Shown: positions 1 through 7,771 of the stretch, one piece after another
How positions within the stretch are numbered: the stretch's first letter is position 1
Layout: every line of letters starts with the position of its first letter
Assembly (NCBI GenBank): GCA_021324035.1
Contig: JAJPJU010000278.1
Coordinates: forward strand, 1-12,640
Length of the DNA stretch: 12,640 nt
Direction: 5' to 3'
DNA from: Spartobacteria bacterium
GTDB taxonomy: Bacteria; Verrucomicrobiota; Verrucomicrobiia; Chthoniobacterales; UBA10450
Notes under the pieces: generated by a model
Database searches by the model: none
The model's input: the letters and a program-made list of their open reading frames with translations, nothing else
What the model was told of the DNA's origin: nothing
Program-made: the position numbers and the translations under genes

Positions 1-1524
1 AAGGTGAGCTTCATCGCCCAAGGCGTGATGTCGGGAAAAATCTTCGAGCTCGCTAAACCGGCGAACATGTCGCTCTGGAAAGAGCTCTCCGGTTATTTCG
101 CTCAGCCTGAAATAAAAGCGAAGATGGCCACCGAGCTGGACTCTGTTGCCGAGCCGGAGCGCCGCACGTTCATGATGGCGAACATGGTCACCGAGCAGCT
201 GGCATTTAGATTTTTCCAAAAATTTGTCCAGCAACTCACCGCCGGAAACATGCTTGAAAGCATGCAGGCGTTGAGTGCAATCGTGCCGATTCTGGTCGTG
301 TTGGCGCCCTACATTTACGGATTCCACAGCCAGGCCCCGTCGCGAAAATGGTTGCGCGGCATTTTTCGCGACCTGACCGGACAGATTCCGAAAGAATTGC
401 AGAACAACAAACGGGCCTGGTTTACCGACACCCTCGAGGATGTGAACGGCGTTGCCACCACGATTCGCAAAATGACAGCCGCGGGAGCTGCCGCTGGCAA
501 AGAACTGATCGTAGTCACTTCCCGCACCGAGCTCACCGTCGACGACATTCCGATCAAGAACTTCAAGCCGATCGGCGAGTTCGAATTGCCGGAATACGAA
601 CTCCAGAAGTTAAGCTTCCCTCCGATTCTGCAAATGCTCGATTACATTCAGCGCGAACGATTCAGCGAAGTCATCATTAGTACGCCGGGGCCGATCGGAC
701 TAACTGCATTGCTCGCGGCCAAAATGCTCAACCTCCAAACCAGCGGCATTTATCACACCGATTTTCCGCAATACGTCCGCATTCTGACCGAAGACAGTTT
801 TCTGGAAAGTGTGACCTGGCGTTTCATGCATTGGTTTTACGGACAACTCGACACCGTGTTCGTCAATTCGGAAGAATATCGCCAAAGCTGGATCAAACGC
901 GGCCTTGATCCTGAGAAATTAAAAATTCTTCCGCGCGGACTCGACACAGAATTATTTCATCCAGTCCGTCGCGATCCGGCCTTCTTCGAAAAATTCGGAG
1001 CAACCAACGGGCAGGTCAGATTGCTTTACGTCGGACGCGTGTCGCGAGAAAAGGATCTCGATCTTTTGGTCGAAGCGTACCGCCGTCTGCGAACCGAGGG
1101 ACTCTCGATCCAGCTTTTCATCGTCGGCCACGGTCCGTACTCCGAGACGCTGCACGAATCATTGCCGGAGGCGTATTTTACCGGCTACCTCACCGGCAAA
1201 GAGCTGGCGGCCGCCTATGCATCGGCCGACATTTTTGTTTTTCCGAGCACAACCGACACGTTCGGAAACGTGATCATTGAGGCGCAGGCATCGGGCGTTC
1301 CCGTGGTCGTTTCCGATTCCGGTGGACCCAAAGAACTCGTCGAGAACAACGAAAACGGTTTGATCACCAAGTCGCATGACGCTGACGATCTTACTCGCGC
1401 CATCCGGGAACTGGTGGTCGATTCGGATCGGCGCAAGCGAATGGGCAATCACGCACGCGAAAGCGTAATCAATCGCACCTGGCCGAGCGCATTCCGAAAA
1501 TTCTGGGCCGCGACTCAGCTCTAA
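1..1524 (+). CDS. GT4-family glycosyltransferase, 5' end outside window
   Basis: This is a retaining GT-B glycosyltransferase that probably transfers a sugar from an activated donor to a lipid or polysaccharide acceptor at the inner face of the membrane. Numbering from the GTG at position 4, the GT-B fold starts near residue 135 (RAWFTDTLEDVNGVATTIR). The acceptor-side motif YHTDFPQYVRIL and the linker motif RGLDTELFHP (311-320) follow. The donor-binding half carries YVGRVSREKDLDLL, VGHGPY and STTDTFGNVIIEAQASG, where D418 and E426 occupy the positions of the E-x7-E motif. Residues 1-134 are not part of the GT fold; they are mostly helical with a hydrophobic stretch (about 86-103) ending in PYIYGFHSQAP. 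The frame is open to the window edge and no ribosome site can be judged, so this segment is likely the tail of a larger N-terminal domain. Donor and acceptor cannot be read from sequence. The stop lies 3 nt from the stop of the convergent membrane protein gene. Confidence 0.87.
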   Translation, partial: KVSFIAQGVMSGKIFELAKPANMSLWKELSGYFAQPEIKAKMATELDSVAEPERRTFMMANMVTEQLAFRFFQKFVQQLTAGNMLESMQALSAIVPILVVLAPYIYGFHSQAPSRKWLRGIFRDLTGQIPKELQNNKRAWFTDTLEDVNGVATTIRKMTAAGAAAGKELIVVTSRTELTVDDIPIKNFKPIGEFELPEYELQKLSFPPILQMLDYIQRERFSEVIISTPGPIGLTALLAAKMLNLQTSGIYHTDFPQYVRILTEDSFLESVTWRFMHWFYGQLDTVFVNSEEYRQSWIKRGLDPEKLKILPRGLDTELFHPVRRDPAFFEKFGATNGQVRLLYVGRVSREKDLDLLVEAYRRLRTEGLSIQLFIVGHGPYSETLHESLPEAYFTGYLTGKELAAAYASADIFVFPSTTDTFGNVIIEAQASGVPVVVSDSGGPKELVENNENGLITKSHDADDLTRAIRELVVDSDRRKRMGNHARESVINRTWPSAFRKFWAATQL

Positions 1525-1527
1525 TTA

Positions 1528-2469
1528 CTAACTCGGCAACGGCGGAGGAAGCGGCGGTGGGGCCGGCGGGCTTGCACCATTCCCGGCCCAAACGTCGTAG
1601 TCCGGTCCGAATTGCCGAATGAACCGAAGCCCAAACCCGCGCAGGACAACATAAATCGGCAGCGTAATCACAGTACCGATGTAGGGAAGCAGCGCGATGC
1701 AACATGTCGCCAAAATCACAATGCACGACGCAAAGACGGTTCCGATCGTCAGCGCGATCCAAAACAAACAGTAGAGGGTGATCTCGCCAGGATAGGTTGC
1801 AATGAGCGCGACCGAAGCTCGAAATCCTTCGCGCGCCAAACACCGGCGGCGATACATTATCGCGATCATAAAATGGCCGATCAACGCCCAGGCGATGACC
1901 AGCACCGCTGCAACTGCCACCCACAACGCGATGACGCAGAGAATATAAACATCATGCAGGTGCGGAAGCGCTCCACCGCTGCGAATGATTGGGACGAGAA
2001 AAGGCAAGGCAGCCGCGAGCAAGACGATCATCATGATCACCCCCACCGCCAATGAGAACAGGAAATAACTGTTCCCCTGCTCTCGAAATTCGCGCCACGG
2101 CTCCGCGATTGCGCCTCGATTCTTCGCGATGCAATCAACGAAAATAAAACGCCCGCGAGATCGCAACCAGGCGACCAGGACGATTAACGCGACCAGCAGG
2201 GCGATGAACCCGATGATGCCGTAAATTAAAATCCAGTGCGGAATCTGGCTGACGGTGTCGCGAACTTCCTGCGCGCCCGGAACGTCTTTCCAATCATCGC
2301 CGCGCATATTGAAGTTGTAATTGCCGTTGCCCAGGTTCGAAAGCCACGCTGCGAACCCGATCACAAACCACTTTTTCAATTCGAAAGGACGAAACAGGAT
2401 CTGGTTCATCAGTTCGAATGCCTCGTTAAACGGCCTGATCGTCTCGATGTTTGGGCCGCCGCCATTCAT
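1528..2469 (-). CDS. Polytopic membrane protein of unknown function
   Basis: I do not recognise a named family with certainty; the layout loosely recalls the membrane domain of GPDPase-like and DUF7544-like proteins. The 313-residue protein has a short soluble start (NIETIRPFNEAFELMNQILFRP), an amphipathic segment at 31-46, and hydrophobic segments near 78-101, 134-163, 174-205, 229-262 and 262-278. The 101-135 loop (RGRFIFVDCIAKNRGAIAEP) is conserved-looking. The C-terminus is an abrupt proline run (PPAPPPLPPPLPS). I chose the ATG at 2467-2469 because MNGGGPNIET begins the plausible protein; the frame extends upstream to 2619, but that extension is arginine-rich, non-membrane, and crosses the divergent promoter region. 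A weak GGGTGA lies about 11 nt before this ATG. The gene is divergent from treZ and convergent with the glycosyltransferase gene. It is probably a real gene, given its long hydrophobic pattern, but its role is unknown. Confidence 0.75.
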   Translation of the reverse strand: MNGGGPNIETIRPFNEAFELMNQILFRPFELKKWFVIGFAAWLSNLGNGNYNFNMRGDDWKDVPGAQEVRDTVSQIPHWILIYGIIGFIALLVALIVLVAWLRSRGRFIFVDCIAKNRGAIAEPWREFREQGNSYFLFSLAVGVIMMIVLLAAALPFLVPIIRSGGALPHLHDVYILCVIALWVAVAAVLVIAWALIGHFMIAIMYRRRCLAREGFRASVALIATYPGEITLYCLFWIALTIGTVFASCIVILATCCIALLPYIGTVITLPIYVVLRGFGLRFIRQFGPDYDVWAGNGASPPAPPPLPPPLPS

Positions 2470-2617
2470 ACTGCCGATTTCACCCGTTGGTGACCTATTG
2501 ATCAAGCTTCTACTGCGAACGCGCCGGTTTTGTGTAGGGTGAATTGCCTCGGCGCCGAGGAAATTGGCCACCGGAAGGAACGGCCAGAACCGCGCCGGCC
2601 AGCGAAAGAATTCAACC
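2470..2617. promoter_or_regulatory. Divergent intergenic region upstream of treZ and the membrane protein
   Basis: This 148-nt gap separates two start codons that point away from each other, so it must hold the promoters of both. It contains TTGATCAA (2498-2505), which is self-complementary, and the strong palindrome described separately at 2542-2565. I see no convincing paired -35/-10 boxes. Confidence 0.5.
2542..2565. promoter_or_regulatory. 24-nt near-perfect palindrome, candidate operator
   Basis: The core CCTCGGCGCCGAGG (2547-2560) is a perfect 14-nt palindrome. After one mismatched pair (G2546/A2561) the symmetry continues with AATT on both sides (2542-2545 and 2562-2565), giving 11 of 12 matched pairs. 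With no loop it fits a dimeric repressor site better than an RNA hairpin. It is centred about 64 nt before the treZ ATG. No regulator gene is visible in the window. Confidence 0.45.
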
Positions 2618-4540
2618 ATGGAGCGAACAACATCGCGGCGCTATCCGATTGGCGCGGAATTGATTTCGTCAAACAAAACCAACTTTCGGGTTTGGGCGCC
2701 AAAAGCGAATAGCCTCGACGTCGTTGTCGAAGATGCCCATGGAAACGATTCCAAGCGATCGTTTCACGCGCTCAACCGCGAAGCGGACGATTATTTCTCC
2801 GGGACCGTGGACGTTGGCGCGGGCGCTCGCTACCGGTTTCGGATCAACAATGATGACGCTCATTGCTATCCCGATTCGGCGTCACGTTATCAACCCGATG
2901 GACCACATGGCCCGTCTTGTGTGATTGACCCCACTGCTTTCCAGTGGACCGATCAGAATTGGCGCGGGCTTAAACTTACCGGGCAAATCATCTACGAATT
3001 TCACGTCGGCACGTTTACGGGCGAAGGAACGTGGCGTGGGGCCGCGGAGAAATTGCCGCTGCTCAAAGAGGACGGCATCACTTTGCTCGAGATGATGCCG
3101 GTCGCAGATTTTCCCGGCCGTTTCGGTTGGGGCTATGACGGCGTAGACCTGTTCGCGCCGTGTCGCCTCTACGGCGAGCCCGACGATCTTCGCTTTTTCA
3201 TTGATCGCGCGCACTCGCTCGGCCTGGGCGTCATTCTCGACGTTGTCTATAACCATTTCGGTCCCGATGGAAATTATCTCGGCGCGTTTTCCGATTACTA
3301 CACGTCGAAGGAGAAAAATGAATGGGGCGAAGGCATTAATTTTGATGGCGAGAATTCCGGACCGGTGCGCGAATTCTTCATCACTAACGGGCGATACTGG
3401 ATCGAAGAGTACCATTTCGACGGCTTTCGCTTCGACGCGGCCCAGGGGATTCGCGACAAGTCGGACGAATACATTGTCGGCGCGATCGGCCGTGCGGCAC
3501 GGGCAGCTGCCGGTGAGCGTGCGATAGTTTTGGTCGCCGAAAACGAGCGCCAGGAAACAAAGATGATCCGAGCGCGGGCCGAAGGCGGCGATGATCTCGA
3601 CGGAATGTGGAATGACGACTGGCACCACACCGCGATGGTGGCGCTGACCGGCGTCCGCGAAGCGTATTACACCGATTATTGTGGTACGCCGCAGGAATTC
3701 GTTTCGGCGGCGAAATATGGTTTTCTCTTTCAAGGTCAGCCTTACGTCTGGCAGGAAGCGGAGCGCGGTTATCCGTCGTTCGGAGTAAGACCGGACGCAT
3801 TCGTTTCATTCATCGAGAATCACGACCAGGTTGCGAACACCGCGTTTGGCGAACGCGTCCGTTTTCTCACCTCCCCTGCGCGTTATCGCGCGATCATCGG
3901 GTTGTTGTTGTTAGGCCCGTGGACGCCACTGCTGTTTCAGGGCCAGGAATTTGGCGCGACTGCGGCGTTTCGATATTTCAGCGACGTCGGCGACGATCAA
4001 CTCAAGGAAGCTGTCCGCAAAGGCCGCTTCAAATTTCTCTCACAATTTCCGTCGGTAGCTTCGCCCGAAGTGCAGGAACGTCTGCCGGTGCCGCATCATC
4101 GCAGCACTTTTGAAGGTTCGAAGCTGGACTGGGACGATCGCGCGCGGAACCCGCAACTTTGGCATTTGCATCGCGATCTCATTCAACTTCGGCATAACGA
4201 CGTCCGGTTTCGCGAATTGAAACCGCACGGCGTGGACGGCGCAGTTCTGGGCGCGGATTCGTTTGTGCTGCGATATTTCGCCGATGCCCCGCACGAGGAA
4301 CGATTGCTGGTCGTCAATTTCGGCGGGCTGCAGACATTGAATCCCGCGCCGGAGCCTTTGCTCGCGCCACCGGATCGGCACGAATGGCAAACCTTGTGGA
4401 CCAGTGAAGCCGCGAAATATGGCGGGCTTGGCGAACGCGCAATCGTTCACGAACAGGGCTGGACTTTGTTCGCTGAGGAAACAGTTGCGTTGCGCGCGGT
4501 TGCCACCAACAAACCGCGCAAAACTCCGAAGCAACGCTAA
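2618..4540 (+). CDS. treZ: Malto-oligosyltrehalose trehalohydrolase
   Basis: TreZ (GH13) cleaves the alpha-1,4 bond next to the terminal trehalosyl unit of maltooligosyl trehalose, releasing trehalose in the cytoplasm. The order is an N-terminal E-set/CBM48-like domain (FRVWAPKANSLDVVVE), the catalytic barrel and a C-terminal beta domain. Diagnostic stretches are YEFHVGTFTGEGTWRGAAEK, GYDGVDLFAP, DVVYNHFGPDGNYL, DGFRFDAAQGI with the nucleophile D273, VAENERQ with the acid/base E308, and FIENHDQVANTAFGERV with D403 as the transition-state Asp; the IENHDQV-N-AFGER form is typical of TreZ. The 640 residues are slightly above the usual length of about 600. I chose the ATG at 2618; an in-frame TTG at 2564 lies inside the palindrome and adds a low-complexity basic leader. 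The sequence before the ATG has only a weak GAAAG. The gene is followed after 12 nt by a glycogen debranching enzyme gene. The partner treY is not in the window. Confidence 0.95.
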   Translation: MERTTSRRYPIGAELISSNKTNFRVWAPKANSLDVVVEDAHGNDSKRSFHALNREADDYFSGTVDVGAGARYRFRINNDDAHCYPDSASRYQPDGPHGPSCVIDPTAFQWTDQNWRGLKLTGQIIYEFHVGTFTGEGTWRGAAEKLPLLKEDGITLLEMMPVADFPGRFGWGYDGVDLFAPCRLYGEPDDLRFFIDRAHSLGLGVILDVVYNHFGPDGNYLGAFSDYYTSKEKNEWGEGINFDGENSGPVREFFITNGRYWIEEYHFDGFRFDAAQGIRDKSDEYIVGAIGRAARAAAGERAIVLVAENERQETKMIRARAEGGDDLDGMWNDDWHHTAMVALTGVREAYYTDYCGTPQEFVSAAKYGFLFQGQPYVWQEAERGYPSFGVRPDAFVSFIENHDQVANTAFGERVRFLTSPARYRAIIGLLLLGPWTPLLFQGQEFGATAAFRYFSDVGDDQLKEAVRKGRFKFLSQFPSVASPEVQERLPVPHHRSTFEGSKLDWDDRARNPQLWHLHRDLIQLRHNDVRFRELKPHGVDGAVLGADSFVLRYFADAPHEERLLVVNFGGLQTLNPAPEPLLAPPDRHEWQTLWTSEAAKYGGLGERAIVHEQGWTLFAEETVALRAVATNKPRKTPKQR

Positions 4541-4552
4541 GATCTGCACCTC

Positions 4553-6607
4553 ATGCAAGAAGACCAGCCAACAACTGTCCGCACCTTGCATTGGGACCCG
4601 CGAACGTTCTCGCGTGAGATTCTATTGGAACGCGAATGGCTCGTAACCAACGGCCTCGGCGGCTATTCCTCCGGCACAATTTCCGGCGCGATTACCCGCC
4701 GTTATCATGGCGTATTAATCGCCGCGTTGCCCGCGCCGTTCGGTCGCGTCCTGATGTGGAGTCATGTTTCGGAGTTTCTGCGTTTCGACGACGACGACGT
4801 TGTTTCCCTTGGCGGCGAAGAACGATCCGGGGGACAACTCGATCTTCGCGGCGCGGATTTTCTTCGCGAGTTTCGATTGGAGGACGGACTTCCGGTTTGG
4901 AGTTATCACGTTCGCGATCTCGTATTCGAAAAGCGGGTCACGATGCCGCACCTCCAGAACACGGTGCATGTCAGCTATCGAATCGTTGCCGGTTCCAGCC
5001 GTCCGCGCTTGGAATTGCGGCCGGCGTTTCATTTTCGTCATCACGAAACTCCGGTGAACGAAGGGCCTGTCGGGCCGTACAAGGTTACTTCGATCGGCGA
5101 TCGCTACGAGATCGCGGCCGAACATGGCGAATTGCCGCCGGTGCGAATGAAAATCTGCCGGTGCCAGTCTGATTTCAACGTCGCCCCGAAACATCTCACT
5201 CAAGTTTTGTATCGGATCGAGCAAAGCCGGGGTTACACGTTCGAAGGCGACTTGTGGAGTCCTGGATTTTTCCATGTGGATCTTGCCAAAGAAAGATCGG
5301 TGACGCTGGTCGGATCCACCGAAGAATGGGACATCATCGAAGTTCTGAGCCCGGACCAGGCCCACGGGGCGGAGCGTGAACGTCGCGCGCGTTTGCTCCA
5401 GGATGCGCTCCCGAAAGCGCGGCACGATTTTCCGGCTGAATTAGTTTTTGCAGCGGATCAGTTTGTGATTACGCCGGCCGGCCGCCTTGAAGAAGCGGCC
5501 CGAGCTCACGCGGCGGGCGACGAAGTGCGAACAATCATTGCCGGCTACCATTGGTTCACAGACTGGGGCCGCGATACGATGATCAGTTTGGAAGGTCTCA
5601 CCTTGCTGACGGGACGCTGGCTCGAGGCGGGTTACATCTTGCGCACGTTCGCCCATTACGTTCGAGATGGATTGATCCCCAACATGTTTCCGGACGGAGC
5701 GAGGGAAGGCAAATATCATACCGCCGATGCAACGCTTTGGTTTTTTCACGCAATCGGGCGCTACGTTCAACGCACCAAGGACTTCAACACGTTGAAGTTT
5801 CTTCTGCCAACGTTGGTGAATATTGTTGATCACCATTTGCACGGCACAAAATTCAATATCCAGGTCGATGCCAAAGATGGACTGCTCGCGGAGGGCGAAG
5901 CTGGTTATCAGCTCACCTGGATGGACGCGAAAATGGGCGATTGGGTTGTTACTCCGCGTCGCGGAAAAGCAGTCGAAATCAATGCGCTGTGGTACAACGC
6001 GCTCCGTTTGATCGCCGAATGGTCGCGCGAATGTGGCGACCCGACATTGGCCAGTCGCTACGACGATTGTGCCGAACAGGCCTTCGCATCCTTCAACGAA
6101 AAATTTTGGTTCGAAGAAGGCCGTTATCTTTACGACGTGGTTGACGTGGATGGTGGGACTGGTCGCGACCCGGCCTGCCGGCCAAATCAGCTCTTCGCCG
6201 TCTCGCTGGATTATCCGGTGCTGAATCCCGAACGTTGGGCCGCCGTCGTCGAGATCGCAGAAAAAAAGTTGGTGACGCCGGTTGGACTGCGTTCACTGTC
6301 ACCGAACGATCCAAATTACAAACCGATTTATGGCGGCGACCTGCGTTCGCGTGACGGCGCCTATCATCAAGGAACGGTATGGGCCTGGCTGATTGGGCCA
6401 TTTGTGGACGCGTGGCTGAAAGTTCATCCACACGACCGGTCGTCCGCCCGCAAATTCCTGGACTGCTTCCCCGAACATCTCAACGACAACGGCTTCGGGA
6501 CCATCAGTGAAGTATTCGATGCCCGCGAGCCGCATCATGCCGGCGGTTGCATCGCTCAGGCGTGGAGCATTGCCGAAGTGTTGCGGGCGTGGCTCGAAAC
6601 CGCCTAA
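4553..6607 (+). CDS. Amylo-alpha-1,6-glucosidase (GH133 glycogen debranching enzyme)
   Basis: This 684-residue enzyme is expected to hydrolyse alpha-1,6 branch glucose of glycogen-like glucan. The N-terminal GDE_N-type beta domain (about 15-240) opens with EWLVTNGLGGYSSGTISG and TRRYHGVLIAAL, both hallmarks of the archaeal/bacterial debranching family. The C-terminal (alpha/alpha)6 barrel (about 300-680) has GYHWFTDWGRDTMISLEGL (D337 and D341), TWMDAKMGDWVVTPRRGKAV (W456, D458), EINALWYNAL (from E475) and a closing EVFDAREPHHAGGCIAQAWS. The length and motif order are complete. Its ATG lies 12 nt after the treZ stop, so the two are almost certainly one operon: debranching would supply linear maltodextrins for the trehalose route. 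No Shine-Dalgarno sequence is visible in the short gap (AGATCTGCACCTC), which leaves translational coupling as the likely way of initiation. It differs from TreX, the GH13 debranching enzyme commonly found with treY/treZ. Confidence 0.93.
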   Translation: MQEDQPTTVRTLHWDPRTFSREILLEREWLVTNGLGGYSSGTISGAITRRYHGVLIAALPAPFGRVLMWSHVSEFLRFDDDDVVSLGGEERSGGQLDLRGADFLREFRLEDGLPVWSYHVRDLVFEKRVTMPHLQNTVHVSYRIVAGSSRPRLELRPAFHFRHHETPVNEGPVGPYKVTSIGDRYEIAAEHGELPPVRMKICRCQSDFNVAPKHLTQVLYRIEQSRGYTFEGDLWSPGFFHVDLAKERSVTLVGSTEEWDIIEVLSPDQAHGAERERRARLLQDALPKARHDFPAELVFAADQFVITPAGRLEEAARAHAAGDEVRTIIAGYHWFTDWGRDTMISLEGLTLLTGRWLEAGYILRTFAHYVRDGLIPNMFPDGAREGKYHTADATLWFFHAIGRYVQRTKDFNTLKFLLPTLVNIVDHHLHGTKFNIQVDAKDGLLAEGEAGYQLTWMDAKMGDWVVTPRRGKAVEINALWYNALRLIAEWSRECGDPTLASRYDDCAEQAFASFNEKFWFEEGRYLYDVVDVDGGTGRDPACRPNQLFAVSLDYPVLNPERWAAVVEIAEKKLVTPVGLRSLSPNDPNYKPIYGGDLRSRDGAYHQGTVWAWLIGPFVDAWLKVHPHDRSSARKFLDCFPEHLNDNGFGTISEVFDAREPHHAGGCIAQAWSIAEVLRAWLETA

Positions 6608-6710
6608 CGATTCGCCTTGTCGACGACGCGCCTGTTCGCGTGTCGGAGCGGCTACAATTCAGGGCTGCGATTTGACGCGCAAATCTATCTCCGCCTGCGA
6701 TTTATTTTTG
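6608..6710 (+). other. Leader between debranching enzyme and MscS-type channel genes
   Basis: This 103-nt gap has no gene. It holds the 10-mer GCGGCTACAA (6648-6657), which resembles the edge of the intergenic repeat near 11282, a small hairpin GATTTG/CAAATC (6669-6674 and 6680-6685), and a 9-nt direct repeat CTGCGATTT (6665-6673 and 6695-6703). The last eight bases before the ATG are A/T-rich with no Shine-Dalgarno sequence. I cannot name a promoter here with confidence. Confidence 0.35.
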
Positions 6711-7766
6711 ATGGCTGAAGCAGAAACCGCACACCAAGTCGAGCAGCGGCCGGAGGTCAAAAAAGAACTTCGACGGACCGGTCACAAACAACCCGAAAAA
6801 ACGGTCAAAGCCGCGGCGAAGGATAAATTTTGGTTCGTCGCTCATGCGCTTCTTCTAATCGGATGCGCCGTCTTCTACCACCTTATCGAATCAAAGACCA
6901 TACCGCTCAGCCAAACGCAGCTCAGCTTGGCTTACCGGTTCATCCGCGGCACGGCGCTGGTTGTAATAGTGCTGGCCATTGCCAAAGCGGTTCGGGTTTA
7001 TGCCATCGGCCAAATCGACGATACCGTCACTCGTTTTACTCTACGCCGGATTCTTCTTTTGATTGTCGGTGTGCTGGTCGCGGTGATCGCGATCTCCGTC
7101 GTTTTTATAAACTGGTACGGCGCGCTCACCGCGCTCGGAATCGGTTCAATCATCGTGGGCCTTGCCGTCCAGACGCCCGCCAAGAGCTTCATCGCCTGGA
7201 TTTATATCTTGGTTCGACAACCATATCGCGTCGGTGATCGGATAAAAATCGGCGACGCGACCGGTGACGTGATCGATGTCGGTTATCTCGACACGACGTT
7301 GTGGGAATTTGGCGGGCAATACATCTCCGGAGACCATCCGAGTGGACGGGTTATCCGCTTTCCAAATGAAAAAGTCCTCGACGAAATTATCTGGAACTAT
7401 TCCTGGCCGCTCTTTCCTTACATCTGGAACGAAATCAAATTCCAGATCGCCTATCAAAGCGATTTGCAATTTGTCAGCGAAACCATGCAACGCGTAGTGG
7501 CGGAAGAAATCGGCAAAGACATGAGTGAGCGAGTCGAAGTTTACCGACGACTCCTGGCCAAGACGCCGGTAGATGAACTGCAAGTTCGCGAACATCCCCG
7601 CGTCATCTTTCGCGTGGACGAAGTGACGTGGGTCGATGCAATCGTGCGTTATCTCGTTTCACCTCGCGAAGCCGGGTCGATCAAATCGCGATTGGTTCCA
7701 AAGCTCCTCGCCGCGCTCAATACTGCTCCGGGAAAGGTCATGTTCCCGAAAGGCGACGCACGATAA
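6711..7766 (+). CDS. MscS-family mechanosensitive ion channel
   Basis: Small-conductance mechanosensitive channels open under membrane tension and release solutes after osmotic downshift. The 351-residue protein has a charged cytoplasmic N-terminus (1-38), then hydrophobic segments at about 39-58, 78-98 and 112-133. The pore-lining helix and hinge follow (GALTALGIGSIIVGLAVQTP, 137-156), leading into the MscS beta domain (YILVRQPYRVGDRIKIGDAT, then GDVIDVGYLDTTLWE and RVIRFPNEKVLD). The C-terminal part (about 230-345) is the alpha/beta vestibule. The ATG at 6711 gives the natural MAEAETAHQ start; the frame is open back to 6507, but that part overlaps the debranching enzyme gene and is not protein-like. 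It is 103 nt downstream of the GH133 gene on the same strand, possibly co-transcribed, which would pair solute release with trehalose formation. The stop is 5 nt from the recR stop on the other strand, leaving no room for a separate terminator. Confidence 0.9.
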   Translation: MAEAETAHQVEQRPEVKKELRRTGHKQPEKTVKAAAKDKFWFVAHALLLIGCAVFYHLIESKTIPLSQTQLSLAYRFIRGTALVVIVLAIAKAVRVYAIGQIDDTVTRFTLRRILLLIVGVLVAVIAISVVFINWYGALTALGIGSIIVGLAVQTPAKSFIAWIYILVRQPYRVGDRIKIGDATGDVIDVGYLDTTLWEFGGQYISGDHPSGRVIRFPNEKVLDEIIWNYSWPLFPYIWNEIKFQIAYQSDLQFVSETMQRVVAEEIGKDMSERVEVYRRLLAKTPVDELQVREHPRVIFRVDEVTWVDAIVRYLVSPREAGSIKSRLVPKLLAALNTAPGKVMFPKGDAR

Positions 7767-7771
7767 ACCAG

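Noticed and set aside
2564..2617. TTG start for treZ 18 codons upstream
   Set aside because: It lies inside the palindrome, has no ribosome site, and adds a leader not typical of TreZ.
2882..3733. 283-codon open frame on the minus strand inside treZ
   Set aside because: It is fully antisense to a protein with intact catalytic motifs and shows no recognisable domain; it is a by-product of GC-rich third positions.
4715..5425. 236-codon minus-strand open frame inside the debranching enzyme gene
   Set aside because: Antisense to a conserved domain, with arginine-rich composition and no family signature.
7767..7771. Bidirectional terminator between mscS and recR
   Set aside because: Only 5 nt separate the two stop codons and I see no hairpin spanning them.
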